Positions 7,890-17,181 of a DNA stretch of 64,000 nt are shown piece by piece; positions within the stretch are counted from its first letter, which is position 1, and every line of letters begins with the position of its first letter. The translations under genes and the position numbers were made by a program. Source of the stretch: Pseudomonas sp. v388 (GTDB lineage Bacteria > Pseudomonadota > Gammaproteobacteria > Pseudomonadales > Pseudomonadaceae); assembly GCF_003935425.1 (NCBI RefSeq), contig NZ_RHQN01000008.1, forward strand, positions 247,003-311,002. The letters are read 5' to 3'. The notes beneath the pieces are model-generated. The model worked only from the letters and a program-made list of their open reading frames with translations. It did no database searches and was not told the DNA's origin.

Positions 7890-8357
7890 CTAATCGAGCG
7901 GCAGTTCCGTGGTGTGCTTGACCGTGCTCATGGCGATATTGGAGTGAGCCTCCTGCACGTGGGGCAGTTGCAACAGGTGGTCCCGCAGGAAGCGCTCATA
8001 GCTGGCGATATCCTGGGCAACCACCTTGAGCATGAAATCCATACCGCCGGCCATGGTGTAGCACTCCATGACTTCCGGATGGCCAAGGATGGCTTTCTCG
8101 AATTCCGCCAGATAGAGCCGGCCGTGCCCGGACAGCTTGATATCAACGAAGACAGTCATGCCCAGCCCCAGTTTGCGCGCATTGAGCAGCGCCACCGTGC
8201 GCTCGATCAGCCCTTCTTCCTGAAGTTTGTGAATACGCCGCCAGCAAGGGGATTGCGAGAGCTCGACACGCTCGGCGATCTCCGCCGCCGAAAGGTCGGC
8301 GTCGTGCTGGAGCAGGCGCAGAATCTTGCGATCGATGGGGCTGAGTTTTGGCTGCAT
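7890..8357 (-). CDS. Lrp/AsnC-family transcriptional regulator
   Basis: The 155-residue protein has the standard layout: N-terminal winged helix-turn-helix (residues 5-60, 'LSAAEIAERVELSQSPCWRRI') and a C-terminal RAM/ligand-binding domain with 'YTMAGGMDFMLKVVA'. It is divergent from the indolepyruvate ferredoxin oxidoreductase gene with about 170 bases between starts, so it probably regulates that gene in response to an amino acid, as many local Lrp homologs do. The effector is unknown; an aromatic or branched-chain amino acid would fit the neighbour. Confidence 0.92.
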   Translation of the reverse strand: MQPKLSPIDRKILRLLQHDADLSAAEIAERVELSQSPCWRRIHKLQEEGLIERTVALLNARKLGLGMTVFVDIKLSGHGRLYLAEFEKAILGHPEVMECYTMAGGMDFMLKVVAQDIASYERFLRDHLLQLPHVQEAHSNIAMSTVKHTTELPLD

Positions 8358-8528
8358 GAATTGACCCTGTTTTTTATTGTTATCGAAACAAGCATGTTCA
8401 ATCTCAGCAGATCTGCCCGAATTTAGAAAGAAAAAGCCGCTTTACTACAGGCAGTCTAATGTCAGGAAAGCCGGGTGGACCGTCTCGGCGCGTGGTTAAC
8501 CGCTAATAAAAACAACAGAGGTATCCGT

Positions 8529-11500
8529 ATGTCTTTGGCTGATATTCGTCTGGACGATAAGTACCGTCTCGCCACCGGCAACCTGTATCTGACCGGGACT
8601 CAGGCGCTGACCCGCCTGCCGATGCTGCAAAAGCAGCGCGATGAAGCGCGGGGTCTGAACACCGCCGGCTTCATCTCCGGTTATCGCGGCTCGCCTTTGG
8701 GCAACCTCGACAAGAGCCTGTGGGATGCCAAGGAATACCTGCGGCAGAACGCCATTCATTTCCAGCCGGGTGTCAACGAAGAGCTGGCGGCCACGGCGGT
8801 GTGGGGCAGTCAGCAGGTCAACCTGTTCCCCCATGGCAAATACGAGGGCGTGTTCGCCCTGTGGTACGGCAAGGGGCCAGGGGTCGACCGCTGCGGCGAC
8901 GTGTTCAAGCACGGCAACTCGGCCGGCGTCGCAGCGAACGGCGGCGTGCTGGTCCTGGCCGGCGACGACCATGGCTGTAAATCCTCCACCATTGCGCATC
9001 AGAGCGAGCACGCCTTCATTGCCTCGATGATGCCGGTGCTCAACCCCAGCAACGTCCAGGAAATCCTCGATTACGGCATCATCGGCTGGGAGCTTTCCCG
9101 CTATAGCGGTTGCTGGGTGGCGATGAAGACCATCGCCGAGAACGTCGATTCTTCAGCCGTGGTGGAGGTCGATCCGCTGCGGGTCCAGACCCAGATCCCC
9201 GAGGATTTCCAGCTGCCCGAAGGCGGCCTGCACATTCGCTGGCCCGATCCGCCCCTGGCTCAGGAAGCGCGTCTCAATACTTACAAGATCTACGCCGCAC
9301 GAGCGTTCGCGCGCGTCAACCAGCTCAACAAGGTGGTGATCGATTCCCCGCAGCCGCGCCTGGGCATAATCACCACCGGCAAATCGTATCTGGACGTGCG
9401 CCAGGCGCTGGAAGAGCTGGGCATCGATCAGGACCTGTGTGCTCAGGTCGGCATTCGGGTACTGAAGGTCGGCATGAGCTGGCCGCTGGAGCCTGTCTCC
9501 GTTCACGATTTCGCCCAAGGGCTGGACGAAATTCTGGTGGTGGAGGAGAAGCGCAGCGTCATCGAGGACCAGCTTACCGGTCAACTCTATAACTGGCCGG
9601 TGGATCGCCGCCCGGTGGTGGTCGGGGAATTCGATGAGCACGGTGAGTCGCTGCTGCCCAACCTGGGCGAGCTGACCCCGGCCATGATCGCCCGGGTCAT
9701 CGCCCGGCGTCTGGCGCCGTTCTACAGCAGCCCGCAGATCGAAGCGCGCCTGCGCTTTCTCAGCGACAAGGAAAAAGCCCTGCAGGCACCGCTGTTCACC
9801 ACCCAGCGCACGCCGCACTTCTGTTCCGGCTGTCCGCACAATACCTCGACCCGCGTACCGGAAGGCAGTCGCGCCCTGGCCGGCATCGGTTGCCACTACA
9901 TGACCATCTGGATGGATCGGCAAACTGACACCTTCACGCAAATGGGCGGCGAGGGCGTGACCTGGATCGGTCAGGCGCCGTTCACCGAAACCCCTCATGT
10001 GTTCCAGAACCTGGGCGACGGCACCTACTTCCACTCCGGTCACCTGGCGGTGCGGGCGGCCGTGGCGTCCGGGGTCAACATCACTTACAAGATTCTTTAT
10101 AACGACGCCGTGGCGATGACCGGCGGCCAGCCCATCGACGGCGTGCTGCGGGTCGATCAGCTCAGCCGCCAGGTGTTCAACGAAGGCGTGCAGCGGATCG
10201 CCCTGGTTTCCGACGATCCGGACAAACACACCGACAAGACCACCTTCGCGCCGATCACCACCTTCCACCATCGCCGCGATCTGGACGAGGTGCAGCGCGA
10301 GCTGCGGGAGTTCAAAGGCGTCTCGGTGATCATCTACGAGCAGACCTGTGCCACCGAGAAGCGCCGTCGCCGCAAGCGCGGCAGCATGCCCGATCTGGAA
10401 AAGCGCGTGATGATCAACTCCGCGGTCTGTGAAGGCTGTGGTGATTGTGGGGTCAAATCCGGCTGCCTGTCGGTCCTGCCCAAGGAAACGGCCCAAGGTC
10501 GCAAACGGGAAATCGACCAGAGCGCCTGTAACAAGGATTTCAGCTGTGTCGAGGGCTTCTGCCCAAGCTTCGTGACCGTGCATGGCGGCAAGCTGCGCAA
10601 GCCGTCGCTGCCGGGGCAGGTGGACGCTTTCGCCCGGCTGCCCGATCCACAACTGCCGGCGTTGGATAAGCCGTACAACATCCTGCTGCCGGGCGTGGGT
10701 GGCACCGGCGTGACCACGGTCGGGGCAATGCTCGGATTTGCTGCCAATCTGGAAGGCAAAGGCTGCAGCGTGCTCGACCAGGCCGGGCTGGCGCAGAAGT
10801 TCGGCCCGGTTGTCAGCCATATTCGCATCGCGGCGCGCCAGCAGGATCTGTTCGCCGTGCGCATCGCGGCCGGTGAAGCGCACCTGCTGCTGGGCTGCGA
10901 CCTGCTGGTGGCGTCGGGTCCCGATGCAGTCGCCAAGCTCGATAGCGCGATTTCCCACGCGGTGGTCAACAGCCAGCAGACCCCGACCGCCGAATTCACC
11001 CGCAACCCCGATGCGCAATTCCCCGCCCAGGCCATGAAGCAGACCCTGATCGATGCCATCGGCGTCGAGAAGACCCATTTTGTCGAGGCCACCGACCTGG
11101 CCACCCGGCTGATGGGCGACAGCATCGCCAGCAACCTGTTCATGCTTGGCTATGCGTATCAATTGGGCTTGATCCCCCTGACCTCGGCGGCGATCGAAAA
11201 GGCCATCGAGCTCAACGGGGTGGCGGTCAGTCTCAATCAACAGGCTTTCCTTTGGGGGCGCCGTGCGGCCCATGACCTGGCCGCCGTCGAAGCGGTTGCC
11301 AAAGGCGGCGAGCAGCGCGATGAAACCGTTCAGCCCGACCTGGATCAGCGTCTGCGCAGCAATATCGAAGCCTTGGGTCACTATCAGAACACCGCCTACG
11401 CACAACGCTATGCACGGCTGGTGCAGCGGGTGCAGGAGGCCGAGTCGCAACTGTTTCCCGGCCAGCCGCTGGCGCTCACCGAAGCGGTGGCCTTCAACTA

Positions 11501-11999
11501 CTTCAAACTGCTGGCCTACAAGGACGAGTATGAAGTGGCGCGGCTCTACACCAATGGGGATTTCACTCGGGAACTCGAGGCGCGCTTCGAGGGCGACTAC
11601 CGGCTGGAATTTCACTTGGCGCCGTCCTGGATGACCGGCCACGATCAACCGCGCAAGCGCAGTTTCGGCCCATGGATGCTCAAGGCCTTCGGCGTACTGG
11701 CAAAATTTCGCTTCCTGCGCGGCACGCCGCTGGACCCCTTCGGGCGCAGTGTGGAGCGACGTCAGGAGCGTGAGCTGATTGCGCGTTACGTGGACGATAT
11801 CGAGCTGATCCTGCGCAAGCTCGATTCAGCCAATCGCCACACTGCCTTGAACCTGGCGCGCCTGCCGGAGCGCATCCGCGGTTACGGCCATGTCAAGGAA
11901 CGCGCCATGAATGCGGCGGCGCTGCAGGCCCAGGTACTGCGTCACAGCCTCGAAAAAGGTGAAGCGGCGGCACCGAAGTTGTATGAGGTAGCGGCTTGA
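8529..11999 (+). CDS. Indolepyruvate ferredoxin oxidoreductase (fused alpha/beta type)
   Basis: The 1156-residue protein joins, in order, a pyruvate-ferredoxin-oxidoreductase-like N-domain, a thiamine diphosphate domain with the cysteine clusters 'CSGCPHN' and 'GIGCHYM', a ferredoxin-like insert with two cysteine groups ('CEGCGDCGVKSGC' and 'CNKDFSCVEGFC'), and a C-terminal gamma-type domain beginning 'LLPGVGGTGVTT'. It should decarboxylate aryl- or branched-chain 2-oxoacids to acyl-CoA with reduction of ferredoxin, in the cytoplasm, as part of amino acid catabolism. The ATG at 8529 is chosen for its AGAGG ribosome site; an in-frame start 54 bases upstream has none. The divergent Lrp gene is the likely regulator. 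A long reverse open frame within it is antisense noise. Confidence 0.93.
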   Translation: MSLADIRLDDKYRLATGNLYLTGTQALTRLPMLQKQRDEARGLNTAGFISGYRGSPLGNLDKSLWDAKEYLRQNAIHFQPGVNEELAATAVWGSQQVNLFPHGKYEGVFALWYGKGPGVDRCGDVFKHGNSAGVAANGGVLVLAGDDHGCKSSTIAHQSEHAFIASMMPVLNPSNVQEILDYGIIGWELSRYSGCWVAMKTIAENVDSSAVVEVDPLRVQTQIPEDFQLPEGGLHIRWPDPPLAQEARLNTYKIYAARAFARVNQLNKVVIDSPQPRLGIITTGKSYLDVRQALEELGIDQDLCAQVGIRVLKVGMSWPLEPVSVHDFAQGLDEILVVEEKRSVIEDQLTGQLYNWPVDRRPVVVGEFDEHGESLLPNLGELTPAMIARVIARRLAPFYSSPQIEARLRFLSDKEKALQAPLFTTQRTPHFCSGCPHNTSTRVPEGSRALAGIGCHYMTIWMDRQTDTFTQMGGEGVTWIGQAPFTETPHVFQNLGDGTYFHSGHLAVRAAVASGVNITYKILYNDAVAMTGGQPIDGVLRVDQLSRQVFNEGVQRIALVSDDPDKHTDKTTFAPITTFHHRRDLDEVQRELREFKGVSVIIYEQTCATEKRRRRKRGSMPDLEKRVMINSAVCEGCGDCGVKSGCLSVLPKETAQGRKREIDQSACNKDFSCVEGFCPSFVTVHGGKLRKPSLPGQVDAFARLPDPQLPALDKPYNILLPGVGGTGVTTVGAMLGFAANLEGKGCSVLDQAGLAQKFGPVVSHIRIAARQQDLFAVRIAAGEAHLLLGCDLLVASGPDAVAKLDSAISHAVVNSQQTPTAEFTRNPDAQFPAQAMKQTLIDAIGVEKTHFVEATDLATRLMGDSIASNLFMLGYAYQLGLIPLTSAAIEKAIELNGVAVSLNQQAFLWGRRAAHDLAAVEAVAKGGEQRDETVQPDLDQRLRSNIEALGHYQNTAYAQRYARLVQRVQEAESQLFPGQPLALTEAVAFNYFKLLAYKDEYEVARLYTNGDFTRELEARFEGDYRLEFHLAPSWMTGHDQPRKRSFGPWMLKAFGVLAKFRFLRGTPLDPFGRSVERRQERELIARYVDDIELILRKLDSANRHTALNLARLPERIRGYGHVKERAMNAAALQAQVLRHSLEKGEAAAPKLYEVAA

Positions 12000-12027
12000 A
12001 CGGGTCTCCACCGGGCCTGCTCAACCA

Positions 12028-12116
12028 GGGGGAGCGGATTTAACCGCGAAGACGTACTTTCAGGCGATGAAGATACGGCGGCTATCTCGGCCTCTTCGCG
12101 GACAAGTCCGCTCCCA
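12028..12116. repeat. Inverted REP pair
   Basis: 'gggagcggatttaaccgcgaa' near 12029-12050 faces 'ttcgcggacaagtccgctcc' at 12094-12113. The arms are the 'gggagcgg-ac-tgtccgcga' class of Pseudomonas REP, a different class from those near 2.2 kb and 54.9 kb. It fills most of the space between the oxidoreductase and the tRNA promoter. Confidence 0.7.
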
Positions 12117-12211
12117 CGCGCCGCTGGCCTGAGCGACCTCTTCACGGACGCTGGGACGCAGGCGACACGATAAAAATTCGCATATTCAGAGGGTTACTGC
12201 GAAAAAAGCCA

Positions 12212-12239
12212 TTGACACACATTTCAATATCCGTAGAAT
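12212..12239 (+). promoter_or_regulatory. Sigma-70 promoter of the valine tRNA
   Basis: A consensus TTGACA at 12212-12217 and TAGAAT at 12234-12239 are spaced by 16 bases, 13 bases before the mature tRNA 5' end. The perfect -35 fits a stable-RNA promoter. Confidence 0.85.
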
Positions 12240-12252
12240 GCCGACCCACAGC

Positions 12253-12329
12253 AGGCACGTAGCTCAGTTGGTTAGAGCACCACCTTGACATGGTGGGGGT
12301 CGTTGGTTCGAGTCCAATCGCGCCTACCA
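12253..12329 (+). tRNA. tRNA-Val (anticodon GAC)
   Basis: The 77-nt cloverleaf folds with D-stem GCTC/GAGC, anticodon stem CCACC/GGTGG around loop TTGACAT (anticodon GAC), T-stem GTTGG/CCAAT with loop TTCGAGT, and an encoded CCA. It reads GUC/GUU valine codons. The acceptor stem AGGCACG/CGCGCCT has an A5-C68 mismatch where the usual Pseudomonas sequence, as I remember it, is fully paired. Confidence 0.96.
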
Positions 12330-12358
12330 AACAAAATCCGCTCTGCTGGGCGGTCTGG

Positions 12359-12386
12359 AAAGGCTCACCGAAAGGTGGGCCTTTTT
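12359..12386 (+). terminator. Terminator of the valine tRNA transcript
   Basis: AAAGGCTCACC-gaaa-GGTGGGCCTTTTT forms an 11-bp stem (one G-U pair) with a GAAA tetraloop and a T run, 30 bases after the tRNA. It is of the strong tRNA-terminator type. Confidence 0.88.
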
Positions 12387-12481
12387 GCGTTCTGGAGTAC
12401 TTCAGTCTTCAGCCTCCGACGGCGTCGTCTCCACAGCCAAGCGAAAGCGCCCGGTGGGGTGCCGGGCGCTCAAAGAGGCAT

Positions 12482-12859
12482 TCACAGGTCTTTGGCAAAC
12501 TCAGGGGTCGTCACGTGCATGGCGATTTTCTGATACGTCTTGTCGTCCGTTGCAGCCAATAACTTGCGTCCATCCTTGAGCGTCGCCATGAAGGTAATTT
12601 CCTTCTGTTCGCCGGCGAACATGAGGCCTGCGGCTGCGCCTACCGGTCCGAGCATGAGCGCTCCGGCCAGTCCAAGCCCCAGGGCGTCTTCCATTTTCGT
12701 GCTTGATGCTTCGCTGGCAATTTCCATGTTCCTGATGTCGGTCTGTCTCAAGCTGACACCTGGCCATGGGAAAAGGGGTGTTACAAGAGTAATGGTGCCA
12801 GAACGATACTCCCCATCACCTTGAAGAAAATCACCCGCTAAAACCTTGATCTTAGCCAT
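12482..12859 (-). CDS. Conserved-looking hypothetical protein, 125 aa
   Basis: I do not recognise the family. The protein starts MAKIKVLAGDFLQGDGEYRS, contains a hydrophobic glycine/alanine-rich stretch at about residues 60-82 ('LGLGLAGALMLGPVGAAAGL') that could be a membrane hairpin, and ends in a charged segment ('MATLKDGRKLLAATDDKTYQ') that resembles a small beta domain for PH-like or YokE-like folds. There is no signal peptide. It is transcribed alone, towards the tRNA terminator. Codon use fits the neighbours, so the frame is likely real; homologs with the same opening occur in pseudomonads to my recollection. Confidence 0.65.
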   Translation of the reverse strand: MAKIKVLAGDFLQGDGEYRSGTITLVTPLFPWPGVSLRQTDIRNMEIASEASSTKMEDALGLGLAGALMLGPVGAAAGLMFAGEQKEITFMATLKDGRKLLAATDDKTYQKIAMHVTTPEFAKDL

Positions 12860-13189
12860 GTGCGTTTCTCCGCCGTTTCAACCGGAGCGACCATTGCGCG
12901 CCCCAAAACGGGGCATGTCAATGGCCGGGAGACGAGCTGCAGGGGGTGTCGAGACGAACGGTTTGCCTTTATTTCCGGGAGGTTACCGACATGATCATGC
13001 GACCAGTGTTCCCATCCGGTCAGGCGACCGCGAACGGGGCGCGCTTCACCGGCGTGCCAGCTGTGCCGTTCGTGATACAAGGAACGGCAAGGCAACGGCC
13101 CAATCGCGACACTGGCGCAGTTCCTGCTTGCCAGCACGATGTGCTGCGCAGGAATATAGCCGCAGTCGGTTTATGGAGTTGGTGTTTAC
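12860..13189. other. Divergent intergenic region before the c-di-GMP enzyme
   Basis: These 330 bases hold the promoters of the hypothetical gene (minus) and the GGDEF-EAL gene (plus). A weak ribosome site (GGAG near 13174) precedes the plus-strand ATG. A small open frame from 12991 with GGGAGG before it overlaps the next gene's start and looks accidental. No RNA gene is seen. Confidence 0.4.
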
Positions 13190-16075
13190 ATGAAAGTTTC
13201 GCCCGCGATTTCAGACGCACACTCATCTACCGATGAACATGACCCGAGTACATCCGCAGACGCCAGCCCCGAAATCTGTTCCCAGCACACCACGATCGAC
13301 GAGCTGCTCGACGCCTGCCGGCCGCAATTGCCGTCGGTTCGCTGGGCGGCCTACGGCGCCGGGCACTTGCGCTGCCTGTTGGGGCAGGGCCATGTCGCGG
13401 GGGACTGGCCGGAGCACATCGCCGAACAGAGCTTCGAAGCCTTCTGCGCGAAGCGGGGGTTAGGTCGCTGGGTCGCCGGCAAGGGCGAGGCCGCACTGGG
13501 CTGGATCCTGGCCCCGCAGGCCGAGGCCGACAACCCGGCGCTGGCCGAACTGGCCCTGCGGCTCGGTTCCCTGTTGCAAAGCGTGGCGCTCGCCCGGGCG
13601 CAGAACACCCAGAAAGTGCTCTACGAAATCAGCTACCTGGCCAGCTCGACCCGCGACCGCAGCACCTTTCTCAGGGGCATTCACGCCCAGCTGGCGACCT
13701 TGATCGACGCCGAGAACCTTTACCTGGCGCTGTACGACAGGTCGCTGGACAAGATCACCTATCCGTATTACGTCGACCGGGCCGATGCCGAGGCCATGGA
13801 ACCGGAAACCTTCGAGTACCTGGATCGCAGCCGTCTGTCGATGACCGGTCAGGTACTGGTCAGCGGCGAACCGCTGTTCGTCGATGCCGCCGCCATCGAA
13901 CAGGCCCAGGCGCAGGAGCGCTTTTTCTGCGTCGGTCGGCGCCCGGAATTCTGGATGGGCGCGCCGCTCAAGAATGCCTCGGACGATGTCTTCGGCATGC
14001 TCGCCATGCAGGTCTACGACAAGTCCCGGGTCTACAGCGTCGAGGACCGCGTTCTGTTTGGCGTCGTCTCAGGGCACGTGGCAATGGCGCTGGACCGCCT
14101 GCTGCACCGCGCCGATCTGGAACAGACCGTGTTGCTGCGCACCCAGCAATTGTCGGCGGCCAACGATGCGCTGCGCCAGGAGGTGGCTGACCGCGAGCGC
14201 GCCGAGCACCTGCAAAGTGCGCTGTTCCAGATCACGGAGTTGTCCAGCCAGCCCGGTGACATGGCCGAGCTGTTCCACAGCCTGCACATGATCGTCGGCG
14301 AATTGCTGGTGGCTCTGAACTTCTACATTGCGCTGTACGACAGCGTCACCGGCGAAGTCACCTTTCCGTACTACGTCGACGAACGCACCGCCTCAGCGCC
14401 CCGTTCGCGGCGCGGCCAGCGCGGCTTTACCGAATACGTGATCCGTCAGCGTCGTCCCTGCCTGATCGACCGCGAAAATGCCCTGGCGCTCGAACGGCAA
14501 GGCGAGATCGAAGTGCAGCTGGAGTACGCCCGCTCGTCTTCCTGGCTGGGCATTCCGTTGTTCGAGGAAGACGAGGTGCGCGGCGTGCTGGTGGTGCAGA
14601 GCTACTCGCAGGACGTGCGCTACACCCAGCGAGATCAGGAGCTGCTGACCTTCGTGTCCCGGCATATCGACACGGCCCTGTCGCGGCGCAGCGCAGCCCA
14701 GGCGATTCATACCGCCAACCTGCAGCTCGAAGCGCGGGTCCAGGACCGCACGAGGGAACTGGACCACGCCAACGCAAAGCTGCAGCACGAAAACTTCCAC
14801 GACTCGCTCACCGAACTGCCCAACCGGACCCATCTGCAACAACGGCTCGCCGCGGCCTGGCTGGATTTCTGCCTGCACGGCAGCCCGCTGATTGTCATGT
14901 TCATCGATCTGGACCGCTTCAAGATCATCAACGACAGCCTTGGTCACCACTGCGGCGACATTCTGCTGATCCAGGCCGCCGAACGACTGCGCAGCTGCAT
15001 GCGCGAATCCGATCTGTTGGCGCGCCTGGGCGGCGACGAATTCGCGGTGCTGAGTGTCGGCGCATCACTGGATATCGGGGTCGGGATTGCCGAGCGGATC
15101 CTGGCGGCCTTTGACCTGCCGTTCCTGATCGACGGGCATTCGATTTTTTCCTCGTGCAGTATCGGTATCGTCGGTGCCGACCAGCAGTTTCATCACGAGC
15201 CTGCCGACCTGCTGCGCGACGCCGATGCGGCCATGTACCGGGTCAAGAATGGCGGGCGGGACAGCTTTGCGGTGTTCAACCAGGAGTTGCGCCGCGAGGT
15301 GTCGGACCTGGTGGAGCAGGAAGCCGCGTTGCGTAACGCCCTCAAGCGCACCGATGAGTTGGTGCCGTACTTCCAGCCTATCGTCTGCGTCAAGACCGGC
15401 GAGCTGCTGGCTCTCGAAGCCTTGATCCGCTGGCATCAGCCGGACGGCCGGATTGTCGCGCCGGGCAGTTTTCTGCCGGCGCTGGAGGGGCTGCGTCTGA
15501 TCGGGCGGCTGGACGTCTACATGCTGGCACGGGTCATCTCGATTCTGGCCGAGCCGGACAACGCCCACTGGCCGCCGGTGCACGTGAACTGCTCCAGCTA
15601 CAGCATCACCCGGCCCGACTTTGCCTCCGAAGTGCTGACGATGCTGGCCGAGCACGGTGTATCGCCGTCACGGCTGTGCCTGGAATTGACCGAAGGCGCG
15701 CTGGTGGCCGATCCCGAACAGGCCCGGCAGTCCATGCGCACGCTGGCGGACAAGGGGATGTCGGTGGTGCTCGATGACTTCGGCTCGGGGTTTTCGTCGC
15801 TCAGCTACGTTCACCAGTACCACTTCAGTGGGTTGAAGATCGACAAGTCGTTCATCCTCGAACTCAGCACCAGCGCCCGCAGCCGGGCCATCGTCCGCGC
15901 TATCGTGCGCATGGCCGAGTCCCTGGACCTGACCGTCGTGGCCGAAGGCGTCGAAGACCAGGCTACCCTGGAGCTGCTGCGCGAAATCGGCACGGTCCAG
16001 GCCCAGGGTTATTATTTCGCCAGGCCCATGCCCCAGGAACGTCTCGACTTCGCCGGGCTGATACAGGACCTGTAG
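13190..16075 (+). CDS. GAF-GAF-GGDEF-EAL cyclic-di-GMP enzyme
   Basis: The 961-residue cytoplasmic protein has a variable N-terminus (1-135), two GAF domains (about 145-305 and 335-500, each with the similar 'YPYYVD/FPYYVDE' strand), short coils, a GGDEF domain with an intact GGDEF active site at residues 614-618 ('RLGGDEFAVL'), and an EAL domain with the intact E-A-L at 743-745, 'LELTEG', 'LDDFGSG', 'LKIDKSF' and 'VVAEGVED'. Both the diguanylate cyclase and phosphodiesterase centres therefore look competent; the GAF domains would choose between them by binding a small ligand. An inhibitory RxxD site is not obvious before GGDEF. The gene is transcribed alone and followed by REP elements. Confidence 0.93.
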   Translation: MKVSPAISDAHSSTDEHDPSTSADASPEICSQHTTIDELLDACRPQLPSVRWAAYGAGHLRCLLGQGHVAGDWPEHIAEQSFEAFCAKRGLGRWVAGKGEAALGWILAPQAEADNPALAELALRLGSLLQSVALARAQNTQKVLYEISYLASSTRDRSTFLRGIHAQLATLIDAENLYLALYDRSLDKITYPYYVDRADAEAMEPETFEYLDRSRLSMTGQVLVSGEPLFVDAAAIEQAQAQERFFCVGRRPEFWMGAPLKNASDDVFGMLAMQVYDKSRVYSVEDRVLFGVVSGHVAMALDRLLHRADLEQTVLLRTQQLSAANDALRQEVADRERAEHLQSALFQITELSSQPGDMAELFHSLHMIVGELLVALNFYIALYDSVTGEVTFPYYVDERTASAPRSRRGQRGFTEYVIRQRRPCLIDRENALALERQGEIEVQLEYARSSSWLGIPLFEEDEVRGVLVVQSYSQDVRYTQRDQELLTFVSRHIDTALSRRSAAQAIHTANLQLEARVQDRTRELDHANAKLQHENFHDSLTELPNRTHLQQRLAAAWLDFCLHGSPLIVMFIDLDRFKIINDSLGHHCGDILLIQAAERLRSCMRESDLLARLGGDEFAVLSVGASLDIGVGIAERILAAFDLPFLIDGHSIFSSCSIGIVGADQQFHHEPADLLRDADAAMYRVKNGGRDSFAVFNQELRREVSDLVEQEAALRNALKRTDELVPYFQPIVCVKTGELLALEALIRWHQPDGRIVAPGSFLPALEGLRLIGRLDVYMLARVISILAEPDNAHWPPVHVNCSSYSITRPDFASEVLTMLAEHGVSPSRLCLELTEGALVADPEQARQSMRTLADKGMSVVLDDFGSGFSSLSYVHQYHFSGLKIDKSFILELSTSARSRAIVRAIVRMAESLDLTVVAEGVEDQATLELLREIGTVQAQGYYFARPMPQERLDFAGLIQDL

Positions 16076-16216
16076 GAGTCAGTCTTCGCGAGCAGGCTCG
16101 GCCCTACAACATCTTGTGCTGGGACCGCAGGAGCGAGCTTGCTCGCAAAGAGGCCAATAGGGCCGCCCAAGTGCGTTGCCTGGAAGTCAGTCTTCCCGAG
16201 CACTCGCTCCTACATT
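16074..16216. repeat. Cluster of REP elements
   Basis: Three REP-like units fill the gap between the c-di-GMP gene and mtlZ: 'taggagtcagtcttcgcgag' from 16073, 'gcaggagcgagcttgctcgc' at 16128-16147, and a degenerate 'cttcccgagcactcgctcct' at 16192-16211. They sit between two convergent genes, a typical REP location, and may aid termination on both sides. Confidence 0.65.
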
Positions 16217-17154
16217 GATGTCAGCTCATGGCGATAGGGCAGGTCCGGGCCGACTCTGGTACAGGTCAGCGCGGCCGCTTCGGCGGCGAAGTGCAGCATC
16301 TGGTCGAGGGATTCTCGGGACATCGCGGCCAGTTCTTGCGGGGTGTCCAGCTGACGCTCGCTCAGGAAAGTCAGCAATGCCGCCTGGAAGGTATCCCCGG
16401 CACCGACGGTATCGGCGGTTTGCACGGCCCGCGCCGGTATCGACCAGTGGCCGTGGTGGCGGGTAAAAATGCTGGCGCCCTGGGTGCCGCGAGTGACCAC
16501 CACCAGTTCAGTGCGTTTGCCCAACCAACCCTTGGCGATCTGTTGCGGGTCCACATCGGGGTAAAGCAGATGCAGGTCCTCATCGCTGACCTTGATCAGA
16601 TGCGCATGCTCGGCAAATGCCGCAACCTGGCTGCGCCAGCGTTGAATGTCCGGCGCCGGGTTAAGCCGCACGTTCGGGTCCAGGCTGATCAAGCGCTGCC
16701 GGCTTTCCCTGGCCACCAACGCCAGCAGCGTGTCGGCAATCGGCTGCACCACCAGCGAGAACGATCCCACGTGAATTCCGCGCACCGAGGCATCCAGCTG
16801 CGGCAGGTGTTCGAGGCGCAGTTGCCGATCCGCACAGCCATCGCCGCGAAAACTGTAGCTGGGCGAACCGTCGGCGGCCACGGCGACCATCGCCAGCGTC
16901 GTCGGCGCATCGAAGTCGATCAGGTAGTCGGGCGTGACCTGCTCCTGATCCAGCACCGCCCGCAACCGGCGGCCCAGATAATCGCTGGACAGCCCGGCGA
17001 AGAATGCCGAATCGACCCCCAGCCGCCGCAGGCCGATTGCTACATTGAACGGCGAACCGCCGGCGATGGCGTCCAGGCCCAGCGTGTTGAGAGAACCGCC
17101 GTTGTCGGGGCGGGTGAAGATATCGAACAGGGCTTCGCCGCAGACGAGAAACAT
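16210..17154 (-). CDS. mtlZ: Fructokinase (PfkB family), last gene of the mannitol operon
   Basis: The 314-residue protein is a PfkB/ribokinase-type sugar kinase: N-terminal 'CGEALFDIF', the sugar-binding 'AGGSPFNVAIGLRRLG' and the C-terminal signature 'DTVGAGDTFQAALL', whose aspartate is the catalytic base. In the P. fluorescens mtl operon this position is the fructokinase that phosphorylates fructose made from mannitol by MtlD. It follows mtlY by 27 bases in the same direction. Confidence 0.92.
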   Translation of the reverse strand: MFLVCGEALFDIFTRPDNGGSLNTLGLDAIAGGSPFNVAIGLRRLGVDSAFFAGLSSDYLGRRLRAVLDQEQVTPDYLIDFDAPTTLAMVAVAADGSPSYSFRGDGCADRQLRLEHLPQLDASVRGIHVGSFSLVVQPIADTLLALVARESRQRLISLDPNVRLNPAPDIQRWRSQVAAFAEHAHLIKVSDEDLHLLYPDVDPQQIAKGWLGKRTELVVVTRGTQGASIFTRHHGHWSIPARAVQTADTVGAGDTFQAALLTFLSERQLDTPQELAAMSRESLDQMLHFAAEAAALTCTRVGPDLPYRHELTSM

Positions 17155-17181
17155 ACAGGCTCCATGAAAATAGGGGGCAGA

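Noticed and set aside
9153-11648. 831-residue open frame on the minus strand
   Set aside because: It is entirely antisense to the indolepyruvate ferredoxin oxidoreductase; low complexity in H, Q, G and R; no family text.
12991-13236. Small open frame with GGGAGG upstream, overlapping the c-di-GMP gene
   Set aside because: It overlaps the next gene's start by 47 bases in another frame and its text shows no helix, signal or family resemblance.
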